64,000 nucleotides of DNA from Paracoccaceae bacterium (GTDB lineage: Bacteria; Pseudomonadota; Alphaproteobacteria; Rhodobacterales; Rhodobacteraceae), in NCBI GenBank assembly GCA_023383015.1, contig JAHDXW010000012.1, positions 53,533 to 117,532 on the forward strand, given 5' to 3'. The notes beneath the pieces were generated by a model. That model saw only the letters and a list, made by a program, of their open reading frames with translations. It made no database searches and had not been told where the DNA came from. Shown piece after piece: positions 29,289-38,024 of this stretch. The position numbers and the translations under genes are program-made. Numbering within the stretch: the stretch's first letter is position 1; each line of letters starts with the position of its first letter.

Positions 29289-29729
29289 TCACTCTCCGTT
29301 CAGGACCGCGAACCTTGCCACGCAGTCGGCGCGCGTCAGCAGCGCCCGCCCCTCGCCGGCGTAGGCAAAGCTGTCGGGCTTGTGGTCGATGTAGATCTCG
29401 CTGGTCATCCGCATGCCGGAGGCATCGTCGAACAGCCCGATGGGCAGTTCGACCGTGCCCGACCAGTCGCTCTCGATCGTGACGCGGAACCACAGCCCGC
29501 TGCCGCAGCGGCCGCAGAAGGCACGCTCGGCCCAGGACGAGGAAGCGAAGACGCGGATGTGCTCGGCGCCCTCCCAGGCGACGCTGCCGTGCGGAAGGCT
29601 GACCCCCAGCAGGGCCGAGCCGGTCCAGCGCCGGCACATCGCGCAGTGGCAGGCGCCGAACTCGTCGGGAACGTCGCGGGCGACGAAGCGCACCGACCCG
29701 CACAGGCAGCCTCCAAAACGCTCGCGCAT
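29289..29729 (-). CDS. GFA family protein (formaldehyde-activating-enzyme/CENP-V fold), copy 1
   Basis: A 146-residue paralogue of the neighbouring GFA gene. GGCLCGSVRF, GACHCAMCRRWTG and FCGRCGSGLWF hold the zinc cysteines, spaced as in copy 2; the shared block CHCAMCRRW-(T/S)-G is nearly identical between the two, whereas the C-terminal thirds differ (YIDHKPDSFAYAGEG here). The ATG at 29729 gives MRERFGGCLCG. It starts 14 bp after the gltD stop and so is in the gltD-gltB operon. The long open frame upstream is antisense bias within gltD. Confidence 0.87.
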   Translation of the reverse strand: MRERFGGCLCGSVRFVARDVPDEFGACHCAMCRRWTGSALLGVSLPHGSVAWEGAEHIRVFASSSWAERAFCGRCGSGLWFRVTIESDWSGTVELPIGLFDDASGMRMTSEIYIDHKPDSFAYAGEGRALLTRADCVARFAVLNGE

Positions 29730-29743
29730 CCGCCCGCCCTCCC

Positions 29744-31177
29744 TCACTCGGCCGCCACGGCGGCGGGCTGTGCCAGGTAGTCCAGGATCGCGTCGGCCGC
29801 CTCGCGCCCGTCGCGGATCGCCCAGACGACCAGGCTTGCGCCACGGACGATGTCGCCGGCGGCGTAGACGCCCGGAAGGCTGGTGGCGTGACTGCGGAAG
29901 TCCGCCCGCACCGTGCCGCAGCGCGTGACCTCGAGCCCGGGCTCGCCCCAGAGCCGGGGCAGATCCTCGGGGTCGAAGCCGAGCGCCATGATGACGAGGT
30001 CGGCCTCCTCGAGGTACTCCGCCCCCTCGATCACCACCGGGCTGCGTCGCCCGGTGGCGTCGGGCTCTCCGAGCCGCATCCGCTGGACCATGACGCCGGT
30101 GACCGGGTCGCCGACGAAGCCGCGGGGCGCGGCAAGCCAGACGAATTCCACGCCCTCCTCCTCGGCGTTGGCGACCTCGCGCTGGCTGCCGGGCATGTTG
30201 GCCCGATCGCGGCGGTAGAGGCACCTGACGCTCACCGCCCCCTGGCGGACGGCGGTGCGAACGCAGTCCATCGCTGTGTCGCCGCCGCCGATGACCACGA
30301 CGCGCCGTCCGGCGGCGTCCAGTTCGCCCGAATCGAACGCCGGCACGTCGTCGCCGAAGCCCTTGCGGTTGGAGGCGGTCAGGTAGTCTATCGCCCGCAC
30401 GATCCCGCCCGCGCCGACGCCCGGTGCCCTGATCTCGCGCGAGAGGTAGACGCCGGTCGCGATCAGCACCGCATCGTGGCGGCCGCGGATGGCCGAGAAG
30501 CTCATGTCGCGGCCGACTTCGCAGCCCGGCACCAGCGTGACGCCCGCCGCCTCGAGCTGGGCGATGCGCTGCATCACCACGGGCTTGTCGAGCTTGAAGC
30601 CGGGGATGCCGTAGGTCATCAGCCCGCCCGGGCGGTCGTGGCGGTCATAGACGGCCACCTGCACCCCGGCCCGGCGCAGCCGGTCGGCGGCGGCCAGCCC
30701 CGCAGGACCGGCGCCTATGATGCCAACGCTCTCGGGCCGGCCCGCGGCAGGGCGGATCGGCTCGACCCAGCCCTCGGTCCAGGCGAGGTCGGTCAGGTAG
30801 CGCTCGATGGCGCCGATCGTCACCGTGCCGTGGCCGGCCTGCTCGATCACGCAGTTGCCCTCGCAGAGCCGGTCCTGGGGGCAGATGCGGCCGCAGATCT
30901 CGGGGAAGGTGTTGGTCTCCTGCGACAGCTCGTAGGCCTCGCGCAGCCGGCCCTCGGCGGTCAGCTTCAGCCAGTCGGGGATGTTGTTGTGCAGCGGGCA
31001 GTGGACCTGACAGTACGGCACACCGCACTGGCTGCAGCGGCCGGCCTGCTCGGCAGCCTTGGCGGCGGCGTAGTCGCGGTAGATTTCGTGGAAATCGCGG
31101 GCGCGCAGCGGTGCCGGCCGCTTCTCGGGCGTCTCCTTCCCGACGGTGACGAACCGCAGCATCGGGGTCGTGGCCAT
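29744..31177 (-). CDS. gltD: Glutamate synthase (NADPH) small subunit
   Basis: A 477-residue GltD, which passes electrons from NADPH through FAD and 4Fe-4S clusters to GltB. The N-terminal cluster cysteines lie in CSQCGVPYCQVHCPL and CGRICPQDRLCEGNC; the FAD-binding site is VGIIGAGPAGLAAADRL, the NADPH site VVVIGGGDTAMDCVRTA, and GVYAAGDIVRGASLVVWAI closes the FAD domain. The start at 31177 follows GAGGGAGGCGCAGG; eight codons upstream are also open. It is the first gene of the operon gltD-GFA-GFA-gltB. Confidence 0.96.
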   Translation of the reverse strand: MATTPMLRFVTVGKETPEKRPAPLRARDFHEIYRDYAAAKAAEQAGRCSQCGVPYCQVHCPLHNNIPDWLKLTAEGRLREAYELSQETNTFPEICGRICPQDRLCEGNCVIEQAGHGTVTIGAIERYLTDLAWTEGWVEPIRPAAGRPESVGIIGAGPAGLAAADRLRRAGVQVAVYDRHDRPGGLMTYGIPGFKLDKPVVMQRIAQLEAAGVTLVPGCEVGRDMSFSAIRGRHDAVLIATGVYLSREIRAPGVGAGGIVRAIDYLTASNRKGFGDDVPAFDSGELDAAGRRVVVIGGGDTAMDCVRTAVRQGAVSVRCLYRRDRANMPGSQREVANAEEEGVEFVWLAAPRGFVGDPVTGVMVQRMRLGEPDATGRRSPVVIEGAEYLEEADLVIMALGFDPEDLPRLWGEPGLEVTRCGTVRADFRSHATSLPGVYAAGDIVRGASLVVWAIRDGREAADAILDYLAQPAAVAAE

Positions 31178-31390
31178 CCTGCGCCTCCCTCTGGCACGCA
31201 TCTGTCGTCTACGCCGGGTGCGGGAAAAAGAAAAGTCATATCTGCTGTCTCAATATCCGGGTTCTGTTGCGTCTGGTACCCAAGACGACATCAGAAGCTC
31301 CAATACCAGGTCAATAATACTGACATTAAATGCTCCTTCCCCTCCTGCGCCGGCGGGATAGGGTGGCGCGGCGAATCGCCGGGAGGCCGG
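31178..31390. other. Divergent promoter region between gltD and uppP
   Basis: This 213-bp gap has its middle (about 31215-31335) clearly more AT-rich than any other stretch nearby, as expected for facing promoters. It contains GTCA-N7-TGAC (31303-31317) and AATAATACTG, but I cannot settle on a good -35/-10 pair in either direction. No gene is visible in it. Confidence 0.5.
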
Positions 31391-32194
31391 ATGACCCTGT
31401 TCAACCTGTTGCTCGTGGCCGTCGTGCAGGGGATCACCGAGTTCCTTCCGATCTCGTCCTCGGGCCATCTGATCCTGCTGCCGGCGCTGACCGGGATGGC
31501 CGACCAGGGGCTGGTGATCGACGTCGCCGTCCATGTCGGCACGCTGGCGGCGGTGATCCTGTACTTCCGCCGCGACGTGGCGGCGGCGGCGGCGGGACTG
31601 GGCCGGCTTGCACGCGGGCGGATCGACACCGACGGGGCGCGGCTGGCCGCGCTCCTGGCCGTGGCGACCCTGCCGGTGGTGGCCGCGGGGCTGGCGCTGA
31701 CGCTCGCCGGCCTGACCGAGGCGCTGCGGTCGGTGGCGCTGATCGGCTGGACGACGCTTCTGTTCGGCATCCTGCTCTACTGGTCCGACCAGGCGGGGTC
31801 CGAACGGCTGCGCGGCGGCGACTGGCGGTTGCGCGATGCTGTCATCCTCGGGCTCTGGCAGGCTGTGGCGCTGGTCCCGGGCACCTCGCGGTCGGGCATC
31901 GTCATCACCGGCGCTCGCTTCCTCGGCTACGCCCGCAGCGATGCCGCGCGGCTGTCGATGCTGATGTCGATCCCGACCATCGCGGCCTCGGGCGTTCTGC
32001 TCGGCGCCGAGGTGGCGGTGACCGCCGACGCCGCCGCCGCCCGCGACGGGGCGATCGCCGCGGCCTTCTCCTTCGTTTCCGCCCTCGCGGCGCTTGCGGT
32101 GATGATGCGGCTCCTGCGCAGCGTCAGCTTCACGCCCTATGTGGTCTACCGGGTGTTCCTCGGCCTGGCGCTGCTGGCCTACGCCTACGCCTGA
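31391..32194 (+). CDS. uppP: Undecaprenyl-diphosphatase
   Basis: A 267-residue integral membrane protein of the BacA/UppP family, which dephosphorylates undecaprenyl diphosphate so that the lipid carrier for peptidoglycan and polysaccharides can be reused. The two catalytic motifs are GITEFLPISSSGHLIL near residues 14-30 and LVPGTSRSGIVITGARFLG near residue 160. Eight or so hydrophobic helices are present, and the length is normal. The ATG at 31391 follows GGGAGGCCGG. The frame upstream is antisense to gltD. It supports the capsule export locus at the left end only in a general way. Confidence 0.95.
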   Translation: MTLFNLLLVAVVQGITEFLPISSSGHLILLPALTGMADQGLVIDVAVHVGTLAAVILYFRRDVAAAAAGLGRLARGRIDTDGARLAALLAVATLPVVAAGLALTLAGLTEALRSVALIGWTTLLFGILLYWSDQAGSERLRGGDWRLRDAVILGLWQAVALVPGTSRSGIVITGARFLGYARSDAARLSMLMSIPTIAASGVLLGAEVAVTADAAAARDGAIAAAFSFVSALAALAVMMRLLRSVSFTPYVVYRVFLGLALLAYAYA

Positions 32195-32203
32195 GCCGGT
32201 GGC

Positions 32204-33004
32204 TCAGAACCGCGGCGGTCGCCGGTCGCGGAAGGCGGCAAGCCCCTCGGCAAGGTCGGGGCCGGTGAAGAGCGCGGCGCATTGCGCACGCAGCGCGCCG
32301 GCGCGGGCCGGTTCGGCGGCGGCGATCGCATCGACCGTGGCCTTGGCAAGGCGGATGGTCCCCGGGGCGAGCCCGGCCAGCGCCGCGGCATGCTCGGCCA
32401 CCGCCTCATCGAGCGCCCCGTCGGCCACGACCCGGTCGACGAGACCGATGGCCAGCGCCTCGGCGGCATCGAGCAGGCGGGCCGAGAACAGCATGTCCTT
32501 GGCCCGCGACGGCCCGACCGCGGCGACAAGGGCGGCGGTGTCCTCGAAGGAATAGCCGATGCCCAGCCGCGCCGGGGTGATGCCGAGCCGCGCGCCGGCG
32601 GCGGCAAAGCGCAGGTCGCAGGCCAGCGCGAGCCCGCAGCCGCCGCCGACGCAGGCGCCTGCGATGCGGGCGATCACTGGCATCGGCAGCGCCGCGACCG
32701 CGGCGTTGGCGGCGCGGACCCGGGTGTTGTAGTCGGCAGCTGCGGCGGGTGAGGCGAAGACCTCGCCGAACTCGGCGATGTCGGCGCCGGCCGAGAACAC
32801 CGGGCCGTCGGGGCCTGGCGCGCCGGCCAGGATCACCACCCGCACCGCGGGATCGGCGGCAAGCCGGGCGCAGAGCCCGGGCAGGGCGGCCCACATCGCC
32901 TGGCCGATGGCATTGCGCCGCCCCGGCACGGCAAGCTCGATGGTGGCGACGCGGCCGGGCCAGAGCCTAAGGCGGCCGTCGGCAAAGGGGATGGGGCGGT
33001 CCAT
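32204..33004 (-). CDS. Crotonase-fold (enoyl-CoA hydratase/isomerase family) protein without the catalytic glutamates
   Basis: A 266-residue crotonase-superfamily protein. The oxyanion-hole blocks FSAGADIAEFG and ACVGGGCGLALACDLRFA are intact. The two glutamates that catalyse hydration in enoyl-CoA hydratase are replaced: the position of Glu144 (rat enzyme) is Gly124 in GGGCGLA, and that of Glu164 is Ala145 in TPARLG. It is therefore unlikely to be a standard hydratase; isomerase, thioesterase, decarboxylase or lyase chemistry is possible. The start at 33004 gives MDRPIPFADG. It is convergent with uppP (9-bp gap) and divergent from the SnoaL-like gene. Confidence 0.85.
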   Translation of the reverse strand: MDRPIPFADGRLRLWPGRVATIELAVPGRRNAIGQAMWAALPGLCARLAADPAVRVVILAGAPGPDGPVFSAGADIAEFGEVFASPAAAADYNTRVRAANAAVAALPMPVIARIAGACVGGGCGLALACDLRFAAAGARLGITPARLGIGYSFEDTAALVAAVGPSRAKDMLFSARLLDAAEALAIGLVDRVVADGALDEAVAEHAAALAGLAPGTIRLAKATVDAIAAAEPARAGALRAQCAALFTGPDLAEGLAAFRDRRPPRF

Positions 33005-33141
33005 GGCGGCGGTCCGGGGCGGTGACGCGGGCATCTTCCCCGTCGCCGCGGCCGGCGCAAGCCCCCGCGGCCCGGCGCCCCTTGATCGGCACCCCGGCGG
33101 CGGGCGAGAAGGGGCCGGTGGCAGGTGACAGGGGGCAGGGG

Positions 33142-33615
33142 ATGGACATCGCCGCACGGCTGCAACGGCTCGAGGACGAGCGTGCGATCAACGACGCGAT
33201 CCACGCCTACGCCTATCACTTCGACCGCAACGAGCCCGAGGCCGTTGCGGCACTGTTCACCGACGACGCCGAGATCGACTACGGGCCGGAGTTTCCCGCC
33301 ATGCGCGGCCGGAACGTCTTCGCGCCGGCGATCGCCCGGGGGCTGGCCGAGCGCTTCGCGGCGACGAGCCACCACATCTCCAACGTCACGGTCACCCACC
33401 AGGGCGAAGGCCGGGCGCGGTCCGTCTGCTACGTCTACGCCTGGCACCGCTACCGGGGCGGGGAACCGGAGGGCGAACTGTGGGCGCAGTATCACCACGA
33501 GTGGCTGCGCACGCCCGACGGCTGGAAGATCGCAAGGCTGGTGCTGAAGGCGGCGGGAACGAGGGATTTCCACCGCAGCCGCATGCACCCCATCGGCCGC
33601 CGGCAGGACGGGTAG
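33142..33615 (+). CDS. SnoaL-like / NTF2-fold family protein
   Basis: A 157-residue protein of the nuclear transport factor 2 superfamily. The N-terminal helix LQRLEDERAINDAIHAYAYH, then FDRNEPEAVAALFTDDAEIDYG, the His pair in ATSHHISNVTVTH and the C-terminal strand EWLRTPDGWKIARLVLKA match the SnoaL_4 type found among ring hydroxylase beta-like and dehydratase/cyclase-like proteins. The pocket Asp and His are present, so an enzymatic or ligand-binding role is possible; the substrate is unknown. The ATG at 33142 follows GGGGGCAGGGG. It stands alone between the crotonase-fold gene and the aldehyde dehydrogenase. Confidence 0.82.
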   Translation: MDIAARLQRLEDERAINDAIHAYAYHFDRNEPEAVAALFTDDAEIDYGPEFPAMRGRNVFAPAIARGLAERFAATSHHISNVTVTHQGEGRARSVCYVYAWHRYRGGEPEGELWAQYHHEWLRTPDGWKIARLVLKAAGTRDFHRSRMHPIGRRQDG

Positions 33616-33704
33616 GGACGCGCCGCAGCAGCGGGCAGCGGCATGGTGCCCCCCCGCACGGCCGGCACGGTCAGCGGCGCGGCCCGCCGCCGGCGGGTCG
33701 CACA

Positions 33705-35147
33705 CTAGCCGTGCTTCACCATGACGTGCCTGACCACCGTGTAGTCCTCGAGCGCGTAGGCCGAGAGGTCCTTGCCGTAGCCCGACTGCTTCAGCCCGCC
33801 GTGGGGCATCTCGTTGACCAGCATGAAATGGCTGTTGATCCAGGTGCAGCCGTAGCGCAGCCGCGCCGCGGTGGCCATCGCCCGGCCGACATCGCGCGTC
33901 CATACCGACGAGGCGAGGCCGTAGGCGGAATCGTTGGCCCAGGCCACCGCCTGCCCGACGTCGGTGAACCGGGTCACCGAGACGACGGGACCGAACACCT
34001 CGCGCCGGACGATCTCGTCGTCCTGGCGGGCGCCGGCGACCACCGTCGGGCGGTAGTAGAAGCCGTTCTCGCCCATCGCCGCACCGCCGGTGGTGATCTC
34101 GACATGCGGCAGGCTGCGGGCACGCTCGACGAAGCTCGCCACCCGGTCGCGCTGGCGCAGCGAGATGAGCGGGCCGATCTCGTTGGCGGTGTCGTCCTCC
34201 TGTCCGAGGGTGATGCCCTGCACGGCGGCGGTCAGGTCGGCAACCAGCCGGTCGTACACCTTCGGCCCGGCATAGACGCGGCAGGCGGCGGTGCAGTCCT
34301 GGCCGGCGTTGTAGTAGCCGAAAGTCCGGAGCCCGGCGACCACGGCCTCGAGGTCGGCATCGTCGAAGACCACCACCGGCGCCTTGCCGCCAAGCTCCAG
34401 ATGCGTCCGCTTCAGCGTGCGCGACGCCGCGTCGAGGATCTTGCGCCCCGTCGCGACATCGCCGGTCAGCGAGATCATGTCGACGTCGGGATGGCGGATC
34501 AGCGAGTTGCCCACCGTCTCGCCGCGACCGGGGATGATGCTGACGACGCCCGCGGGGAGCACCTCGGCAAGGATGCGGGCCAGCTTCAGCGCCGTCAGCG
34601 GTGTCTGCTCGGAGGGCTTGAAGACCACCGTGTTGCCGCCGCCGATGGCGGGTGCGAGCTTCCAGGCCATCATCATCAGCGGATAGTTCCACGGCGCGAT
34701 CGAGGCCACCACGCCCACCGGGTCGCGGCGGATCATGCTGGTGTGCCCGGCGAGGTACTCGCCCGCCACCGCCCCCTGCTGGCAGCGGACCGCGCCGGCG
34801 AAGAAGCGGAAGCAGTCGACGATCGCGGGGATCTCGTCGCCCCTCGCGGCGTTGATCGGCTTGCCGCAGTTCAGCGCCTCGAGCGCGGCAAAGCCCTCCG
34901 CCTCGGCCTCGATGCGCGCGGCGATGGCCAGGAGCGCGGCCGACCGCTCGGCCGGGGTGGTGTGCGACCAGCCCTCGAAGGCCGCGCGCGCGGCGGCCAC
35001 GGCGCGGTCGATCTGGGCAGGCGAGGCCTCGGGTACCTCGACGATCAACCCGCCCGTGCGCGGGTTCAGGACGCGCTCGGCCGCCTCCTCGCCCGGCTCG
35101 AAGCGGTCGCCGATCAGGAGCGCGGTGTCGAAGGTGGTCGGGTCCAT
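33705..35147 (-). CDS. patD: Aldehyde dehydrogenase, probable gamma-aminobutyraldehyde dehydrogenase
   Basis: A 480-residue NAD-dependent aldehyde dehydrogenase. The oxyanion Asn is in [15 protein letters not shown], the general-base Glu in [11 protein letters not shown], and the catalytic Cys in [17 protein letters not shown]; the QDCTAACR block is typical of the YdcW/PatD aminobutyraldehyde group. It would oxidise 4-aminobutanal from putrescine to GABA. It is the last gene of the potD-potA-potB-potC row, after potC. A strong GGGAGG six bases before the ATG at 35147 decides the start over the ATG at 35168 that overlaps the potC stop. The operon context supports a polyamine role, but the substrate is inferred. 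Confidence 0.88.
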   Translation of the reverse strand: MDPTTFDTALLIGDRFEPGEEAAERVLNPRTGGLIVEVPEASPAQIDRAVAAARAAFEGWSHTTPAERSAALLAIAARIEAEAEGFAALEALNCGKPINAARGDEIPAIVDCFRFFAGAVRCQQGAVAGEYLAGHTSMIRRDPVGVVASIAPWNYPLMMMAWKLAPAIGGGNTVVFKPSEQTPLTALKLARILAEVLPAGVVSIIPGRGETVGNSLIRHPDVDMISLTGDVATGRKILDAASRTLKRTHLELGGKAPVVVFDDADLEAVVAGLRTFGYYNAGQDCTAACRVYAGPKVYDRLVADLTAAVQGITLGQEDDTANEIGPLISLRQRDRVASFVERARSLPHVEITTGGAAMGENGFYYRPTVVAGARQDDEIVRREVFGPVVSVTRFTDVGQAVAWANDSAYGLASSVWTRDVGRAMATAARLRYGCTWINSHFMLVNEMPHGGLKQSGYGKDLSAYALEDYTVVRHVMVKHG

Positions 35148-35164
35148 GGGGGCCTCCCTGAAGG

Positions 35165-35974
35165 TCATTTTCCCGCACCGGCGGTCGCGTCGCCGCCGCG
35201 GGTGAGATGGTAGGCGAGAAGGATCGGCACGAAGGTCGTGGCGAAGACGACGATCGCGACGACATTGGTCACCGGCCGCTGGCGCGGGCGGACAAGCTCG
35301 TTCAGCATCCAGATCGGCAGGGTCGACTGCTGGCCGGCGGTGAAGGTGGTGACGATCACCTCGTCGAAGGACAGCGCGAAGGCCAGCATGCCGCCGGCAA
35401 GCAGTGCCGAGCCCATGTTGGGCAGGATCACGAAGCGGAAGGTCTGGAAGGCATTGGCGCCGAGGTCCGCGGAGGCCTCGGCCAGCGCACCCGACAGCCG
35501 GCGCAGCCTGGCGACGGCGTTGTTGTAGACGATGACGATGCAGAAGGTGGCGTGGCCGAGCACGATCGTGAGGGTGGAGAAGGGGATGTCCATCACCGCA
35601 TAGGCCGAGCGCAGCGACATCCCGGTGATGATCCCCGGCAGCGCGATCGGCAGGATGATGAGCAGCGAGATCTGCTCGCGCCCGAAGAAGCTCGCCCGCG
35701 ACAGCGCGGCCGCGGCCAGCGAGCCGAGCAGCAGCGCGAGCGTGGTGGCCACCGCTGCCACCTTCAGCGACAGCCACAGGGGCGGCCAGACGTCGGCGCG
35801 GTTCCAGGTGACGCCGAACCACTGCAGCGTGTAGCCGGGCGGCGGGAACTGGTAGGTGCGCTCGTCGGTGGTGAAGGCATAGAGGAAGATCAGCAGGATC
35901 GGCAGGTGCAGGAACATCAGCCCGCCCGCCGCGGCGAGGGTGAGCGCGAGCGGGAGGCGCGCGTCAGAGCGCAT
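35165..35974 (-). CDS. potC: Polyamine-type ABC transporter permease (PotC/PotI-like)
   Basis: A 269-residue inner-membrane permease with six predicted helices and the EAA loop [22 protein letters not shown], the coupling site for the ATPase. [23 protein letters not shown] marks the start of the transmembrane domain. It pairs with the PotB-like protein, whose gene overlaps it by 11 bp upstream. Substrates of this family are spermidine, putrescine or related cations. The start at 35974 gives [13 protein letters not shown]. The aldehyde dehydrogenase follows directly. Confidence 0.9.
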   Translation of the reverse strand: MRSDARLPLALTLAAAGGLMFLHLPILLIFLYAFTTDERTYQFPPPGYTLQWFGVTWNRADVWPPLWLSLKVAAVATTLALLLGSLAAAALSRASFFGREQISLLIILPIALPGIITGMSLRSAYAVMDIPFSTLTIVLGHATFCIVIVYNNAVARLRRLSGALAEASADLGANAFQTFRFVILPNMGSALLAGGMLAFALSFDEVIVTTFTAGQQSTLPIWMLNELVRPRQRPVTNVVAIVVFATTFVPILLAYHLTRGGDATAGAGK

Positions 35975-36935
35975 CGAAAGCCCCCATCCGGCGGGCGATC
36001 CGCAGGTAGACCAGCATGATGACGATCGGCACCACGGCGAAGGCCGCGGCCAGGGGCACGTTGCCTGCCGTTCCCTGAAGCTGGTAGACGGCCTGGCCGA
36101 TGAAGCGCGCCGAGGTGCCGACGATCTGCGGGATGATGTAGTCGCCGAGGGTCAGCGAGAAGGTGAAGATCGACCCCGCGATCACCCCCGGCAGCGCCAG
36201 CGGCAGGATCACGCTGCGGAAGGCCTGCCATCGCGAGGCGCCGAGGTCGGCCGCGGCCTCGAGCATCGAGGCCGGCACGCGCTCGAGCGCCGCCTGCATC
36301 GGCAGGATCATGTAGGGCAGCCAGACGTAGAGGAAGACGAGCCAGGTGCCGAGGTAGGAGGTGGACAGCGAGTTGCCGCCGATCACCGGCAGGGCCAGCA
36401 CCGCGTTCAGGACGGCCGAGGCGCCCACCCCCTCGGCCGCCCAGGTGACGATGCCCTCGCGCGCGAGGATCAGCTTCCAGGCGTAAACCTTGACGAGGTA
36501 TGACGACCACAGGGGCAGCATGACGCCGAGGTAGAACAGCGCCTTCCAGCGGCCCCGTGCGTGGCGGGCGGCGAAATAGGCGATCGGGAAGGCCAGCACC
36601 GCCGCGCCCAGCGTCACCGCCGCCGCCATGGTGACGGTGCGCAGGATGATGTCGAGGTTGGCCGGGCTGAAGAGCTCGGCCCAGGTCTTGAGCGTGAAGT
36701 CGCGCTGCACCAGGCCAGAGAACTCGTCGATGGAATAGAAGCTCTGCAGCAGCAGCGCGGCGAGCGAGCCGAGATAGACCACCGCCAGCCACAGGAGTGG
36801 CGGGGCGACGAGGAGCGCGGCCAGAAGCCCCGGCCGCCGCCAGAACAGCGCGGTCAGCCGGTCGCCGGCGCCGCGCGGCGCCAGCAGCACCGGCAGGGCC
36901 GCGCCCGCACGGGCGGTGGCGGCGGGGGTGCTCAC
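35964..36935 (-). CDS. potB: Polyamine-type ABC transporter permease (PotB/PotH-like)
   Basis: A 323-residue permease with a roughly 40-residue cytoplasmic lead, then six helices, beginning [20 protein letters not shown]. The EAA loop is [22 protein letters not shown]. The start is a GTG at 36935 within the GTGA overlap with the potA stop, a common coupling arrangement; no ATG gives a sensible N-terminus, and the frame upstream is antisense or shadow within potA. It overlaps potC by 11 bp, so the ABC genes are translationally coupled. Confidence 0.88.
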   Translation of the reverse strand: MSTPAATARAGAALPVLLAPRGAGDRLTALFWRRPGLLAALLVAPPLLWLAVVYLGSLAALLLQSFYSIDEFSGLVQRDFTLKTWAELFSPANLDIILRTVTMAAAVTLGAAVLAFPIAYFAARHARGRWKALFYLGVMLPLWSSYLVKVYAWKLILAREGIVTWAAEGVGASAVLNAVLALPVIGGNSLSTSYLGTWLVFLYVWLPYMILPMQAALERVPASMLEAAADLGASRWQAFRSVILPLALPGVIAGSIFTFSLTLGDYIIPQIVGTSARFIGQAVYQLQGTAGNVPLAAAFAVVPIVIMLVYLRIARRMGAFDAL

Positions 36936-37936
36936 TCGCCCTCCATCAGGTGCAGCGCCGCATCGGCCCAGTGAAGGCCCACGGGCGAGCCCTCGGCGGG
37001 CGGCGGCTGACCGGCCGGGGCGAAGGCCACCACCGGCGGCGCACCCGCGGGCCCGGCGACGGCGACGGCGACGCGGGTTCCGGCGCCGAGGAAACGCAGC
37101 GCCACCACCCGCCCGTCGATCCGCCCCGCGCCGGGGGCGACGATGCGCACCGCCTCGGGCCGCAGCGAGGCCCATTGTGCCGGACCGCCGAGGCGGGCCG
37201 CAAGGGCGGGCGGCAGCACGTTGGAGGAGCCGACGAAATCGGCCACGAAGCGGGTTCTCGGCCGGTCGTAGACCTCGGCAGGGCTGCCCACCTGCACCAG
37301 CCGGCCGGCACTGAACACCGCCACCCGGTCGGCCATCGAGAGCGCCTCGCCCTGGTCGTGGGTGACGAAGACGAAGGTGATGCCGAGGCGGTGCTGCAGC
37401 GCCTTCAGCTCGTCCTGCATCGCCTCGCGCAGCTTGAGGTCGAGGGCGCCGAGCGGCTCGTCCAGCAGGAGGACGCGCGGCTCGTTCACCAGCGCACGGG
37501 CCAGCGCGACGCGCTGGCGCTGGCCGCCCGACAGCTCTCCCGGACGGCGGGGGCCGAAGCCGTCGAGCTGGACCAGCCCCAGCATCTCGCCGGCCCGGCG
37601 CGCCCGCGTGCGCCGGTCGATGCCCTTCACCATCAGCCCGTATTCGACGTTCTGCTGCACCGTCATGTGCGGAAACAGCGCGTAGTCCTGGAAGACCGTG
37701 TTGACGTTGCGCCGGTTCGGCGGCACCCGCCCGGCATCCTGGCCGAAGATGCGGATGGTTCCCGCGGTCGGGGTCTCGAAGCCCGAGATCAGCCGCAGGC
37801 AGGTCGTCTTGCCCGACCCCGAGGGGCCGAGCATCGCGAAGAAGGCGCCCTCGGGGATCGCCATGTCCACACCGTCGACGGCGCGCACGGCGCCGAAATG
37901 GCGCGAGACGTTCTCGAACTCGACGGCAAGGGTCAT
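36932..37936 (-). CDS. potA: Polyamine-type ABC transporter ATP-binding protein
   Basis: A 334-residue ATPase of the PotA type. Walker A is LGPSGSGKTTCLR near residue 37, the signature LSGGQRQRVALARAL near residue 136, and Walker B LLLDEPLGALDLKLRE, with the switch His in FVTHDQGEALSMADR. A C-terminal TOBE-like domain (about 245-334) follows, as in PotA and other MalK-like ATPases. It begins 88 bp after potD and overlaps potB by 4 bp. Confidence 0.92.
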   Translation of the reverse strand: MTLAVEFENVSRHFGAVRAVDGVDMAIPEGAFFAMLGPSGSGKTTCLRLISGFETPTAGTIRIFGQDAGRVPPNRRNVNTVFQDYALFPHMTVQQNVEYGLMVKGIDRRTRARRAGEMLGLVQLDGFGPRRPGELSGGQRQRVALARALVNEPRVLLLDEPLGALDLKLREAMQDELKALQHRLGITFVFVTHDQGEALSMADRVAVFSAGRLVQVGSPAEVYDRPRTRFVADFVGSSNVLPPALAARLGGPAQWASLRPEAVRIVAPGAGRIDGRVVALRFLGAGTRVAVAVAGPAGAPPVVAFAPAGQPPPAEGSPVGLHWADAALHLMEGE

Positions 37937-38024
37937 GCGGGGCTGCTGCGCAGGGCGGTGCCGGCCGCCCTTGCGCCCGGGAGGAGCGGGTGCAAGGGCG
38001 GCCGACCCGGCGCGGGCGACGGGC

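Noticed and set aside
31202..31340. AT-richer patch as a sign of transferred DNA
   Set aside because: It is confined to the gap between divergent gltD and uppP and is what a double promoter region should look like.
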